DNA of 64,000 nt from positions 1,351,526-1,415,525 of the forward strand of contig NZ_LT669941.1 of assembly GCF_900128505.1 (NCBI RefSeq). Reading direction: 5' to 3'. A program made the translations under genes and the position numbers. Under the pieces are notes generated by a model. The model was not told the DNA's origin and made no database searches. It worked only from the letters and a program-made list of their open reading frames with translations. How positions within the stretch are numbered: position 1 is the stretch's first letter; every line of letters begins with the position of its first letter. Source of the stretch: Parabacteroides timonensis (GTDB lineage Bacteria; Bacteroidota; Bacteroidia; Bacteroidales; Tannerellaceae). Positions 1-8,587 of the stretch are shown piece by piece.

Positions 1-2035
1 CAGATTTTCCATTCACATCTATACCCGTAGTAAGATCGATAACAGGATATCCAGGAATAATTATACCTTCCCGTTCGGCTCCAAATTCTCTGTTTTTAAA
101 TAACTCAGCTTGAAATCCCACCATTCCTTTGAAATTATGCCCAGATACCAGACTTTTCGAATACTCGGTATATGCATTCATATTCAAATAATTATCCTTA
201 TTTTGATCTTCATGCACTTGTGAGTTGTTATTGGAGGGATAAGGATTCCCGGCTACATCATGATTATACGTTTTCTGAATATCCCAATGGGTATTCCTAT
301 TCGTTATCCTATAGTTGAAATCGATAAATGTTTTCCAATCTTTTATTGGTTCCAACGCCAATTGAACTTGTTGATACAGATAATCCGTTTGCCATCTACC
401 CCGACCTCCGTCACGTAGGTTTAAAGCCGGAGAAGGTGAGTTATATAGATAGCCATTAGGGTCATATAATGGTAACGTAGGCCATCCTTGTCTGGCTAAA
501 TCAAAAAACAAATTATCCTTTAAAAATGAAGGCCTTCCATAATCTTCCCGAATAAAGCGATTACTATAATTTAATTGTGCCCAATTCGTTATTTGTACAT
601 TAATTTTTGCGGTAGCGGTATATCTGTCGTAGGTATCCTGATTGAACTCCATTAAACCGTTCTGATCCAAATAATTTAAGGATAAATAATAGTTGACGGT
701 TTCCCTTCCTCCCTGGACACTAAAATTATGTTCTTGTGAAAAAACCCAACTTCTATATATCGCATCATACCAATCGACATTATCATTCCCATACATATAA
801 CCATCCCCCCAATACGTAGGGTTGTTAGGGTTTTCTATGATATTAGTTGTTATTTCTCCTCTCTGGAATTCCAAAATACGTTTAATGTGGTCTTCACTAA
901 AATGAGGAGTAGCCCCTCTGTTTATATTCCCGTCATTAAAATAAGTTGCAAACTCAAATGAATCAGCCATTTTAGGGAGTAAGACAGGATCACTCCACCT
1001 GAAACTATTATTATAATTCACAACTGTTTTTCCCTGCCGTCCTTTCTTGGTTGTTACCAGAATTACTCCGAAAGGTGCACGCGAACCATATATGGAAGAT
1101 GCAGCTGCATCCTTTAGAACAGATATGTTTTCTATATCCTGCGGGTTAATGGCATTAATGTCTCCCTCCATCCCATCGATCAGTATCAGAGGGCTTCCAT
1201 TTGAACCTGACCCGATCGTAGCCACACCACGGATATTAATACTGCTACGACTTTCCAGCATACCATTATTCTGCGAAATATTCAATCCGGGAACTAAACC
1301 TTGTAATGCTTGTGAAGCCGTCATAACAGGTCGTGCCTCCAGCGATTCAGAATCAATCGTTCCCACGGAACCGGTAAGATTCACTTTCTTCTGAGTACCG
1401 AAACCTACGACAACAATTTCATCCAGTGACTGTGAATCTTCTTTCAGGACAACAGAAAAAGAAGTTTGATTTCCTATCGCCATTTCCCTAGTCACATATC
1501 CAATATATGAAACTTGTATGGCCGAATGACTGGAAACCGCAATGGAAAAGTTTCCGTTTATATCTGTCACAACCCCGTTCGTAGTACCTTTCTCCACGAC
1601 ATTAGCCCCGATAACTGCTTCTCCCCGTTCATCGGTAACCGAACCGGTAATTATCCTTTTATCCTGCTGGGGGGACTGTGCAGATTGATGGTTAAGAATA
1701 ATCATCTTGTTGTTCACCTGATAAGTTATACCGGTATTTTTCAAAATAAGTTCAAGGGTTTCAGAGATTGTTTTATTCTTTACATCTACATTCACTTTCT
1801 GATGTCTATCGACCTGATCGTTATTGTAGAAAAAATAGAAGTCGGTCTGTTGTTCTATTTTATTAAAAAGATCTCCCAGTTCAATTTCATTTTCATGAAT
1901 CGTTAACTGTGTAATTTGTGCATAAGTACCTATAGCGTACGTCTGCAAAACACCAACAAAAAACAAGAGGAAGGCGATTCTCATAATAAGTGATAAAAAT
2001 TTAGGAATAGGAATTCCAGGTCTGCAATTTTTCAT
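1..2035 (-). CDS. SusC/RagA-family TonB-dependent outer-membrane receptor with STN domain (partial, C-terminus beyond window)
   Basis: About 678 codons of the N-terminal part are visible; the frame is open to the left edge. The order is: a signal region (hydrophobic stretch after MRIAFLLFF), an STN (secretin/TonB short N-terminal) domain at about residues 40-110, a carboxypeptidase-D-like regulatory domain (GSVTDERGEAVIGANV), then a TonB plug with the SusC hallmark NIRG and LILIDGMEGD, then the start of the barrel. The ATG at 2035 is used; a second in-frame ATG lies at 1984 just before the hydrophobic core. In known systems SusC-type receptors import glycans with a SusD lipoprotein, which would be expected beyond the left edge. 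The STN domain fits signalling to the FecR protein encoded upstream. Substrate cannot be told from the sequence. Confidence 0.93.
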   Translation of the reverse strand, partial: MKNCRPGIPIPKFLSLIMRIAFLLFFVGVLQTYAIGTYAQITQLTIHENEIELGDLFNKIEQQTDFYFFYNNDQVDRHQKVNVDVKNKTISETLELILKNTGITYQVNNKMIILNHQSAQSPQQDKRIITGSVTDERGEAVIGANVVEKGTTNGVVTDINGNFSIAVSSHSAIQVSYIGYVTREMAIGNQTSFSVVLKEDSQSLDEIVVVGFGTQKKVNLTGSVGTIDSESLEARPVMTASQALQGLVPGLNISQNNGMLESRSSINIRGVATIGSGSNGSPLILIDGMEGDINAINPQDIENISVLKDAAASSIYGSRAPFGVILVTTKKGRQGKTVVNYNNSFRWSDPVLLPKMADSFEFATYFNDGNINRGATPHFSEDHIKRILEFQRGEITTNIIENPNNPTYWGDGYMYGNDNVDWYDAIYRSWVFSQEHNFSVQGGRETVNYYLSLNYLDQNGLMEFNQDTYDRYTATAKINVQITNWAQLNYSNRFIREDYGRPSFLKDNLFFDLARQGWPTLPLYDPNGYLYNSPSPALNLRDGGRGRWQTDYLYQQVQLALEPIKDWKTFIDFNYRITNRNTHWDIQKTYNHDVAGNPYPSNNNSQVHEDQNKDNYLNMNAYTEYSKSLVSGHNFKGMVGFQAELFKNREFGAEREGIIIPGYPVIDLTTGIDVNGKS

Positions 2036-2123
2036 ACATTTGTTTGTTTTTAATTTGTTGCCATTAACCGGATCCTGCAAGATTACTTGGTTATTGGCTG
2101 GATTAATAAATTGAAAATTTTAT

Positions 2124-2157
2124 GAGTCGGAAGATGGCCATATCTTCCGGCTCTTTT
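2124..2157. terminator. Hairpin between fecR-like and susC-like genes
   Basis: GAGTCGGAAGAT pairs with ATCTTCCGGCTC around a short loop, followed by TTTTATTT on the plus strand. On the minus strand it lies between the fecR-like stop and the susC-like start, so it could end or attenuate the regulatory transcript. Confidence 0.55.
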
Positions 2158-2224
2158 ATTTCAGAAAGGTTAACATCAATCCTTTTCCATAGGCAATTAG
2201 ATTTTATTAGTTAGACATTAAATA

Positions 2225-3226
2225 TTATCGTGGGTTGATTTTTACACTTTTACCTATAATTTGATATTTCACAGAATAACTTTTACTGATCGATGTCAAA
2301 ACATCCTCTATACTTTGTTCCGGAGTCACCCGACCTGTAAATCGTTTGTTCCTTAATGAAGCTGATATTTGAAAATCCAGATCGAAATGTTTTGCCAACA
2401 GTCCGGCAATCTTCTCCAACGTTTCATCCGTAAAACGATAGGTTCCATCTTTCCAGGCAACATAATATCCTGTATCCACAACTGTTATCTTAATATCTCC
2501 GTTCTGTCGGTTTATATTTGCCTGTTGGCCGGGAATAAGAACTTTTGAAATACATTTCCCTTCGATATTCTTATAATTCAAATTGACTCCCCCTGTAATC
2601 AAAGTCACTAGAGACTCCTCTTCCGAAAAGGAATCTACAAAAAACTCCGTACCGGTCACTTCTACCTCAACCTCTCCTATCTGTACAACAAATGGTTTTT
2701 CCTTATTTTTCTGAATATCAAAATAGGCTTTCCCTTCCAGAGCTATGATACGTTTTTGTCCATTAAATTCTTCCGGATAAGTTATCTTTGTGTGCTCGTT
2801 GATCCAGACTTCCGATTGATCAGGCAAAAGAATCGATTGTACACCTGTTCGATTGTATACTACATTCTGAACAAGTACACTCTGATCCGGAACTTTTTCC
2901 TTTACCGGAAGATTTATCCATGCAGCAGAAGCTATTATTATCCCAATAAACATAGCTGCCGCATAACGTAACCAAATAAATGATTTCCTCTTTGGCGGAA
3001 CAATAGATAATGATCGTTTCATTATTTCCGCTGAAACTTTTTCCCAACCTTTATTAATAGTTTCTTTGGATAGTTCCGTGCGCAAACTCCATATTTCCTC
3101 CAGTTGATAATAGTATTCCACGTTTTTACGATCCTCCTTTAACCATTGGTTAAGCGTATTCAGTTCAGCCTCCGTTGCTGTTTTTCGGATCGATCGGATA
3201 ATTATGTCTTGAGGTATAGATGTCAT
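2225..3226 (-). CDS. FecR-family anti-sigma factor
   Basis: 333 aa. The cytoplasmic N-terminal part is DUF4880-like. One membrane helix (AAAMFIGIIIASAAWI) lies near residues 88-104, then a periplasmic FecR domain (LPDQSEVWINEHTKITYP, and FEGKAYFD-type motif seen as ALEGKAYFDI), then a C-terminal DUF4974-like domain (FTDETLEKIAGLLAKHFDL) that in this family contacts the receptor STN domain. It is encoded between the ECF sigma factor and the SusC-like receptor, the usual order of a Bacteroidetes trans-envelope relay in which ligand binding at the receptor releases the sigma factor. Confidence 0.93.
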   Translation of the reverse strand: MTSIPQDIIIRSIRKTATEAELNTLNQWLKEDRKNVEYYYQLEEIWSLRTELSKETINKGWEKVSAEIMKRSLSIVPPKRKSFIWLRYAAAMFIGIIIASAAWINLPVKEKVPDQSVLVQNVVYNRTGVQSILLPDQSEVWINEHTKITYPEEFNGQKRIIALEGKAYFDIQKNKEKPFVVQIGEVEVEVTGTEFFVDSFSEEESLVTLITGGVNLNYKNIEGKCISKVLIPGQQANINRQNGDIKITVVDTGYYVAWKDGTYRFTDETLEKIAGLLAKHFDLDFQISASLRNKRFTGRVTPEQSIEDVLTSISKSYSVKYQIIGKSVKINPR

Positions 3227-3282
3227 CTTTTAATGTTTTAAGTGTCATTCTATAGATAAGACAAGATGCTGCGAGAATTTAC

Positions 3283-3846
3283 TTAAAAGAAAAACAAAAA
3301 AAACAAACTTTTTTTCCCATCTGCCGTCAATCGGCTACGTAATGTTTTCAAACCTAAGTATAATTGATGTTCTACTGTACGAATAGAGATATTCAGAATT
3401 TCCGCTATCTCAGCGTTTCTCTTTTCTTCAAAATAAGCCATCTTAAAGATTTGCCGACATTTTTCCGGCAATTCTTCTATTTGATTGTAAATATGTTGTA
3501 TGTCTTCTTTGTCAATAATTTTTTTCTCATAAGATTCATAATAATCAAGGCCTAATATACGGTTTTCCAATTCGATCGACTGTATATAATTATCCTTTAC
3601 CTGTTCCCGCCTGAGAATATTCAGGCATCTGTTCCGCACAGCCATAAACAAATAAGAACAGGAAGGCATCTCTTTATAGGTATCTAGATTGTCCCACACT
3701 TCCAGAAAGACATCCTGTATGATATCTTCGGCTATCGCAGAGGATACAAAACGTTGGGCAAAAAACATCAGAGATGATACATTTGCCTCATAGTAACGCT
3801 TGAAAGAAAGAAGATTATTTTCTTTTGTCGAATCTTTCATCAACAT
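3283..3846 (-). CDS. ECF RNA polymerase sigma-70 factor (Bacteroidetes FecI-like)
   Basis: 187 aa, the usual ECF length. Region 2 (SSAIAEDIIQDVFLEVWDNL) is near residues 37-56 and region 4 (LPEKCRQIFKMAYFEEKRNA, then a helix-turn-helix with ISIRTVEHQL) near 126-170. It probably directs transcription of the linked SusC-type locus once released by the FecR-like protein. ATG codons at 3846 and 3840 both fit; the second gives MKDSTKEN. The C-terminus is unusually Phe-rich (FFLFFF), encoded by an A-rich plus-strand tract. Confidence 0.93.
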   Translation of the reverse strand: MLMKDSTKENNLLSFKRYYEANVSSLMFFAQRFVSSAIAEDIIQDVFLEVWDNLDTYKEMPSCSYLFMAVRNRCLNILRREQVKDNYIQSIELENRILGLDYYESYEKKIIDKEDIQHIYNQIEELPEKCRQIFKMAYFEEKRNAEIAEILNISIRTVEHQLYLGLKTLRSRLTADGKKSLFFLFFF

Positions 3847-3881
3847 ATTTTATTCCCAATTGAACAACATGTTTAGTGAGA

Positions 3882-3889
3882 CAAAAGTA
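3882..3889 (-). promoter_or_regulatory. -7 element of the ECF sigma gene
   Basis: The minus strand reads TACTTTTG, an exact match to Bacteroidetes TAnnTTTG, 36-45 bases upstream of the sigma-factor start. Confidence 0.6.
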
Positions 3890-3971
3890 AGAATAAAAAG
3901 TGAGAATGAGAAAATGTATCAGGTACGAAACATTATGAGAAGTATTAAGTAATAAGTAATAAGTATGGAGC

Positions 3972-4039
3972 AAAAAAAAGGCTATCCATCACGGACAGCC
4001 AATCTTCATTGTTAACCTTAAATCTAATACCATGAAAAA
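3972..4039 (-). ncRNA. Candidate small RNA with own promoter and intrinsic terminator
   Basis: On the minus strand an exact -7 element TAAATTTG (4047-4054) is followed after about 7 bases by an AT-rich unstructured stretch (containing GGTATTAGATTTAAGGTTAA). A compact hairpin then follows, GGCTGTCC paired with GGATAGCC (3980-4000), and a run of eight T (3972-3979). This would give a transcript of about 68 nt. No open reading frame of note lies in it. It sits alone between the sigma factor and tdh. I have the impression that similar sequences recur in other Bacteroidales, but could not check this. Confidence 0.6.
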
Positions 4040-4046
4040 CACAGTG

Positions 4047-4088
4047 CAAATTTAGTGCTTTTATGTTATACAGCATAACATTTGCAAG
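4047..4088 (-). promoter_or_regulatory. Promoter of the candidate small RNA, with overlapping dyad
   Basis: The -7 TAAATTTG is at 4047-4054 and a TTGC at 4085-4088 is a possible -33 element. Between them lies TGTTAT-ACAGC-ATAACA (4064-4080), a dyad placed where a repressor or activator would bind. Confidence 0.55.
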
Positions 4089-4182
4089 AAAAATGCATTC
4101 CATTAACATTATTTACCTAAAACATATTCTAAAACATGCGAAAACAGCCATTCATTATTAGAAACTTTCTTATTCGTTACAC

Positions 4183-4219
4183 AAAAAATGAAGGGGATAC
4201 CCGAAACCGGACATCCCCT
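4183..4219 (-). terminator. Intrinsic terminator of tdh
   Basis: On the minus strand GGGGAT and ATCCCC (4194-4219) flank a loop and are followed by ATTTTTTG, 26 bases after the tdh stop. Confidence 0.75.
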
Positions 4220-4244
4220 CTCATCACCAAGCCTCTTATATTTA

Positions 4245-5198
4245 TTATTTATCGAAACGCTCTTTCAGCTTTGTAATCATATCACGGGTCATCGTATCCA
4301 GATCATAAGTCGGTTTCCAATCCCACTCTGTACGAGCACAAGTATCGTCCAGTGAGTTAGGCCATGACTCAGCAATTGCCTGACGCAACGGATCCACATT
4401 ATATTCCATCTGGAAGTCAGGAATATATTTACGAATGTTACTTGCAATAATTTCCGGATCGAAGCTCATAGAAGCAATATTGAATGAATTACGGTGTACC
4501 AAACGAGTGGGATCAGCTTCCATGATCTGGATAGCTGCATGCAATGCATCCGGCATATACATCATATCCATGAATGTTCCGGCAGCGATCGGACATACGA
4601 ACTTCTCGCCTTTGACTGCAGAATAATAAATATCAACAGCATAGTCAGTCGTACCACCACCCGGAGGAGTTACATAAGAAATCAATCCCGGGAAACGAAC
4701 CGAACGGGTATCGACACCGAAACGAATATTATAATAATCGCTCAGCAACTCGCCGGAAACTTTTGTTACACCGTACATTGTACGCGGGTTGCGAATTGTA
4801 TCCTGCGGAGTTTTGTCTTTCGGAGTATTGTTACCAAATACACCGATTGAGCTCGGAGTAAATACAGCACAATGCATCTCACGTGCTACTTCCAACACAT
4901 TGAACAAACCACCCATGCCGATCTTCCACGCTAACTGGGGTTTTGCTTCTGCTACCGCCGAAAGTAAAGCTGCCAGGTTATAAATCGTATCGATCTTATA
5001 TTTAGAAACTGTCTCAGCAATCTGCTGTTCATTTGTTATGTCAACAATAGCAGAAGGTCCCGATTCCAGCAGCTCTCCTTTAGGTTCTGCACCGGAAATA
5101 TAACCTGCCACGATGTCGCCATCATAACGTTTTCTCAACTCCATGGTTAACTCTGAGCCGATCTGACCGGTAGAACCAATAATTAATACATTCTTCAT
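4245..5198 (-). CDS. tdh: L-threonine 3-dehydrogenase, SDR type
   Basis: 317 aa extended short-chain dehydrogenase. The NAD-binding GSTGQIG is at residues 8-14 and the catalytic Y142-x3-K146 in MYGVTKVSG. The sequence matches the epimerase-like threonine dehydrogenases (EC 1.1.1.103) rather than sugar epimerases. The best support is the divergent neighbour kbl, which consumes its product 2-amino-3-oxobutyrate. Together they turn threonine into glycine and acetyl-CoA in the cytoplasm. A generic NAD-dependent epimerase call is the fallback. Confidence 0.9.
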   Translation of the reverse strand: MKNVLIIGSTGQIGSELTMELRKRYDGDIVAGYISGAEPKGELLESGPSAIVDITNEQQIAETVSKYKIDTIYNLAALLSAVAEAKPQLAWKIGMGGLFNVLEVAREMHCAVFTPSSIGVFGNNTPKDKTPQDTIRNPRTMYGVTKVSGELLSDYYNIRFGVDTRSVRFPGLISYVTPPGGGTTDYAVDIYYSAVKGEKFVCPIAAGTFMDMMYMPDALHAAIQIMEADPTRLVHRNSFNIASMSFDPEIIASNIRKYIPDFQMEYNVDPLRQAIAESWPNSLDDTCARTEWDWKPTYDLDTMTRDMITKLKERFDK

Positions 5199-5232
5199 TG
5201 CGTTTTATTGTCTTTTTAAGTTTTTTCCGCGG

Positions 5233-5240
5233 CAAAGGTA
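5233..5240 (-). promoter_or_regulatory. -7 element of tdh
   Basis: The minus strand reads TACCTTTG followed by C, an exact TAnnTTTG match 35 bases upstream of the tdh start. Confidence 0.65.
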
Positions 5241-5448
5241 TAGAGAATAAAATTGTTCCTGCATTATTTTCTTGTGTTTTTTAATACCAAAATTCAAAAA
5301 AAAATATGACCTTTGCTTCATCAGTTGACAGTTGACTATTAACAGTTGGCAGCTTACATTAATAAAAAGCTTCAAACTGTAACTTGTCTGCATCAACTAT
5401 AAACAATTTCGTCTACTTGATTCAAAAATACTAACAAAAAACAATGTT

Positions 5449-6639
5449 ATGTACGGTAAACTGAAAGAATTCCTTACACAGGAACTGGCAAATATTAAAG
5501 CTGCCGGATTGTACAAAAATGAGCGTATTATTACTACGCCTCAAAGAGCCGACATTAAAGTAAATGCCGGAAGTGATGTTTTAAACTTCTGTGCCAACAA
5601 TTACCTTGGTCTGTCAGACAACCAACGTCTGATCAAAGCTGCAAAAGATGCTATGGATACTCACGGATACGGAATGTCGTCCGTTCGTTTCATCTGCGGA
5701 ACTCAGGATTTGCACAAACAATTGGAAGCTGCTATTTCCGATTATTTCAAAACGGAAGATACTATTCTGTATGCCGCTTGTTTCGACGCAAACGGTGGTT
5801 TGTTCGAACCGTTGTTCGGCGAAGAAGATGCTATCATCTCCGACTCACTGAACCACGCTTCTATCATCGACGGTGTACGTTTGTGTAAAGCAAAACGTTA
5901 TCGTTATGCAAATGCCGATATGGCTGATCTGGAACGTTGTCTGCAGGAAGCTCAGGCTCAACGTCACCGCATCATTGCAACAGACGGCGTGTTCTCTATG
6001 GACGGCAATGTTGCTCCGATGGATAAGATCTGCGAATTGGCAGAAAAATATGATGCACTGGTAATGGTTGACGAATCTCACTCTGCGGGTGTTGTCGGTC
6101 CGACTGGCCACGGTGTGGCAGAACAATATAATGTATATGGCAAAGTAGATATCTTTACAGGTACGTTAGGAAAAGCATTCGGTGGTGCAATGGGTGGTTT
6201 CACTACAGGTAAAAAAGAAATTATCGACATGCTTCGCCAGCGCTCACGTCCTTATCTGTTCTCTAACTCGGTAGCACCTGCTATTGTCGGAGCTAGTCTG
6301 GAAATGTTCAAGATGCTGAAAGAAAGCGATGCACTGCATACCAAGTTGATGGGTAACGTGGCTTATTTCCGCGATAAGATGCTGGCTGCCGGCTTCGATA
6401 TCAAACCGACTCAGTCTGCTATCTGCGCAGTTATGTTGTACGATGCTAAATTATCTCAGGATTTCGCTGCCAAGATGCAGGAAGAAGGAATCTATGTAAC
6501 TGGATTCTATTATCCGGTAGTTCCGAAAGAACAGGCACGTATCCGTGTTCAACTGTCAGCCGGACATGAAAAAGAACATCTGGACAAGGCGATCGCTGCA
6601 TTTATCAAGGTTGGTAAAGAACTGAATGTGATTAAATAA
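5449..6639 (+). CDS. kbl: Glycine C-acetyltransferase (2-amino-3-ketobutyrate CoA ligase)
   Basis: 396 aa, the normal length for this alpha-oxoamine synthase. The PLP lysine is K242 in GTLGKAFGG; D208-E-S-H is the cofactor-ring aspartate region; the N-terminal NFCANNYLGL is a family hallmark. It cleaves 2-amino-3-oxobutyrate with CoA to glycine and acetyl-CoA. It is transcribed divergently from tdh across a 250-base spacer. Confidence 0.96.
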   Translation: MYGKLKEFLTQELANIKAAGLYKNERIITTPQRADIKVNAGSDVLNFCANNYLGLSDNQRLIKAAKDAMDTHGYGMSSVRFICGTQDLHKQLEAAISDYFKTEDTILYAACFDANGGLFEPLFGEEDAIISDSLNHASIIDGVRLCKAKRYRYANADMADLERCLQEAQAQRHRIIATDGVFSMDGNVAPMDKICELAEKYDALVMVDESHSAGVVGPTGHGVAEQYNVYGKVDIFTGTLGKAFGGAMGGFTTGKKEIIDMLRQRSRPYLFSNSVAPAIVGASLEMFKMLKESDALHTKLMGNVAYFRDKMLAAGFDIKPTQSAICAVMLYDAKLSQDFAAKMQEEGIYVTGFYYPVVPKEQARIRVQLSAGHEKEHLDKAIAAFIKVGKELNVIK

Positions 6640-6658
6640 ATGAACATTTTTCTATAAA

Positions 6659-6703
6659 TAAAAGAGAAGCGGAACATATTTGTTACCGCTTCTTCTCTTT
6701 CAA
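6659..6703. terminator. Bidirectional terminator after kbl
   Basis: GAAGCGGAACA pairs with the TGTTACCGCTTC half (6665-6691), with A/T-rich flanks on both sides. It serves kbl on the plus strand and the small minus-strand gene ending at 6720. Confidence 0.75.
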
Positions 6704-6719
6704 AACAAACCATTAACCT

Positions 6720-6890
6720 TTAATAATTATTATCTTCCTCGCCATCTACGAGATTATTCAATTCAAACTCCAGACTTACCAGGTCCTTTTTCCATGATTT
6801 CAGGATATGGGACGGTGTCTCCTTTGGAGGGTTGTCTATTTTCGTCTGGATATTGGATATCTCCAGTTCCAATCTTTCGCGCCTGTTCAT
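6720..6890 (-). CDS. Small hypothetical protein (56 aa)
   Basis: An ATG at 6890 opens a 56-codon frame ending in TAA at 6720. The peptide is charged and helical (begins MNRRERLELEISNIQTKID, ends in an acidic tail DGEEDNNY) with an amphipathic heptad-like pattern, so a short coiled coil is likely. The kbl terminator lies directly downstream, and the gene fills an otherwise empty spacer. Function unknown. The amino-acid composition looks like a real protein rather than a random frame. Confidence 0.6.
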   Translation of the reverse strand: MNRRERLELEISNIQTKIDNPPKETPSHILKSWKKDLVSLEFELNNLVDGEEDNNY

Positions 6891-7052
6891 ATCTATTTTT
6901 TATTTATCACTTGTTTAACAATCACTCAATTAATAAACAACTGCAATTGCCAATATGTTCATCAAAAACTGTCTGTACGACGTAAATTTTAAGCGTTCCG
7001 CAATAGCCCTATTTATTATGGGGAGCCACTTCGATAAGATGGAAAGATTTCA

Positions 7053-7060
7053 TATCTTTG
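7053..7060 (+). promoter_or_regulatory. -7 element of the histidinol phosphatase gene
   Basis: TATCTTTG followed by C, an exact -7 match 33 bases before the start codon. Confidence 0.65.
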
Positions 7061-7093
7061 CATACCGAAAACAATTGACAATATAATATTTAT

Positions 7094-7939
7094 ATGCAAC
7101 TTAGTAATTATCACAGTCATTGCACATTCTGTGATGGGCGTAGTACTCCTGAAGATTTTGTAAAGTTCGCTATATCGCATGGATTCCGGGCGTACGGTTT
7201 TTCCTCACACTCTCCCCTGCCCTTCGAAACTTTCTGGAATATGTCAAAAGATGATATGCCTGAATATCTGGCGGAGATAAGCCGGTTGAAAGAGAAATAT
7301 GCAGACCGGCTGGAAATATATACATCCCTGGAAATCGATTACCTGGATGAGACTTATAATCCTTCCATCGCCTATTTTCAGGAACTACCGTTAGATTATC
7401 GAATCGGCTCCATTCATTTCCTGCCTTTATCGGAACATCTGAGTGAAGACAATATGGTATGTATAGACGGGCCTTTTTCCGATTACAAAGATTCGGTAGA
7501 CCGTTATTTCGAAGGTGACATCAGCAAACTGGTTGCCCGCTATTTCGACTCTACATTAAAAATGATCGAAGCCGGTGGTTTCGACATCGTGGGACATATG
7601 GACAAGATCTATATGAACGGACACAAATGCAAGGATTTCTCTTTTGATGCGGATTGGTACCAGGCTCCATTCAGAGCAACCCTCGACCTGATAGCTCAAA
7701 AAGGATTAATGGTTGAAGTCAATACCAAGAATCTGGTAAAAAAGCAACAAATATTCCCACGCAAAGAATATATCGGCCTGTTGAAAGAGATGAATATACC
7801 GGTAATGGTCAATTCAGACTGCCATTATCCCGATCTGGTAAATGACGGACGCGAAGAAGCATTTAATATACTGAAAGAACTCGGTTTCAAGACTACCCGC
7901 GAGCTGGTAAAAGGTAGTTGGCAGGACGTTGCAATATAA
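7094..7939 (+). CDS. Histidinol-phosphatase, PHP family
   Basis: 281 aa. The N-terminal metal motif HSHCTFCDG (residues 6-14), SLEIDYL, the central IGSIHFLP and HMDK, and the C-terminal NSDCHYP are the metal ligands of the PHP fold. Length and motif order match HisK-type histidinol phosphatases (histidinol phosphate to histidinol, EC 3.1.3.15). No other his genes are nearby, so another PHP phosphoesterase is the alternative. Confidence 0.88.
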   Translation: MQLSNYHSHCTFCDGRSTPEDFVKFAISHGFRAYGFSSHSPLPFETFWNMSKDDMPEYLAEISRLKEKYADRLEIYTSLEIDYLDETYNPSIAYFQELPLDYRIGSIHFLPLSEHLSEDNMVCIDGPFSDYKDSVDRYFEGDISKLVARYFDSTLKMIEAGGFDIVGHMDKIYMNGHKCKDFSFDADWYQAPFRATLDLIAQKGLMVEVNTKNLVKKQQIFPRKEYIGLLKEMNIPVMVNSDCHYPDLVNDGREEAFNILKELGFKTTRELVKGSWQDVAI

Positions 7940-8019
7940 ATCAAAACATTATTAGGGAACACAGACGACGCAGACAAGCGCAGAGTCTGCGTTCCTTAAT
8001 CTCGACTTTCGTCACAACC

Positions 8020-8586
8020 TTATTTTTTTCTCTTATACAAAAAGGATTGCCATCGCTCCTCGGTATGATCCTGGCGGAACATCTCGTACCGTGCCATCGT
8101 AAAGAGTAGATCGGACAAGCGATTGGTAAATTGAAGGATAATCTCTTCAACGGGATCTTGCCTGTTCAACGTCCACAAACGACGTTCAGCACGACGGACA
8201 ATCGTACGGGCCAGTTGCAGATGGGCGGAGATCAATGTTCCTCCCGGAAGGATGAAAAATCCGTTATCTTCCATCTGCGCGGTCAGGGTATCGATCTGCT
8301 GTTCGCAGAAAGACACCAGGTCTTCCGAAAGACTGTTCGGATTCTTATCACGGATAGCCGACGGGGTCGCTACATGCGACATAACCACCATCAGTTCCCG
8401 TTGTATCTTACCCAAGACATCCTGCCATTCATGTTCAGGAGGCAATAAAGCCCGCACAATACCGATTTGTGCATTTACTTCATCGAGTGTACCGTTCGCT
8501 TCGATACGAATATCATCTTTGTCTACCCGTTCGCCGCCGTGGATACCGGTACGGCCTTTATCTCCTCCTCTGGTATAAATTTTCAT
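8020..8586 (-). CDS. Cob(I)yrinic acid a,c-diamide adenosyltransferase (PduO-type)
   Basis: 188 aa. TRGGDKGRTG at residues 5-14 is the ATP-binding N-terminal motif of PduO-type ATP:cob(I)alamin adenosyltransferases, and IVRRAERRLW is the C-terminal arginine motif. It makes adenosylcobalamin. It is the last gene of a minus-strand run and starts 1 base after the flotillin stop. Another B12 gene (cobyrinate diamide synthase) lies 3 kb away. Confidence 0.95.
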   Translation of the reverse strand: MKIYTRGGDKGRTGIHGGERVDKDDIRIEANGTLDEVNAQIGIVRALLPPEHEWQDVLGKIQRELMVVMSHVATPSAIRDKNPNSLSEDLVSFCEQQIDTLTAQMEDNGFFILPGGTLISAHLQLARTIVRRAERRLWTLNRQDPVEEIILQFTNRLSDLLFTMARYEMFRQDHTEERWQSFLYKRKK

Positions 8587-8587
8587 C

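Noticed and set aside
3941..3966. Short direct repeats AAGTAATAAGT beyond the small RNA
   Set aside because: Only two or three AT-rich copies; no more than low-complexity sequence.
7946..7980. Imperfect hairpin with CGCAGAC-like repeats between convergent genes
   Set aside because: It may act as a terminator for the histidinol phosphatase gene, but mismatches and no clear T run leave it too weak to list.
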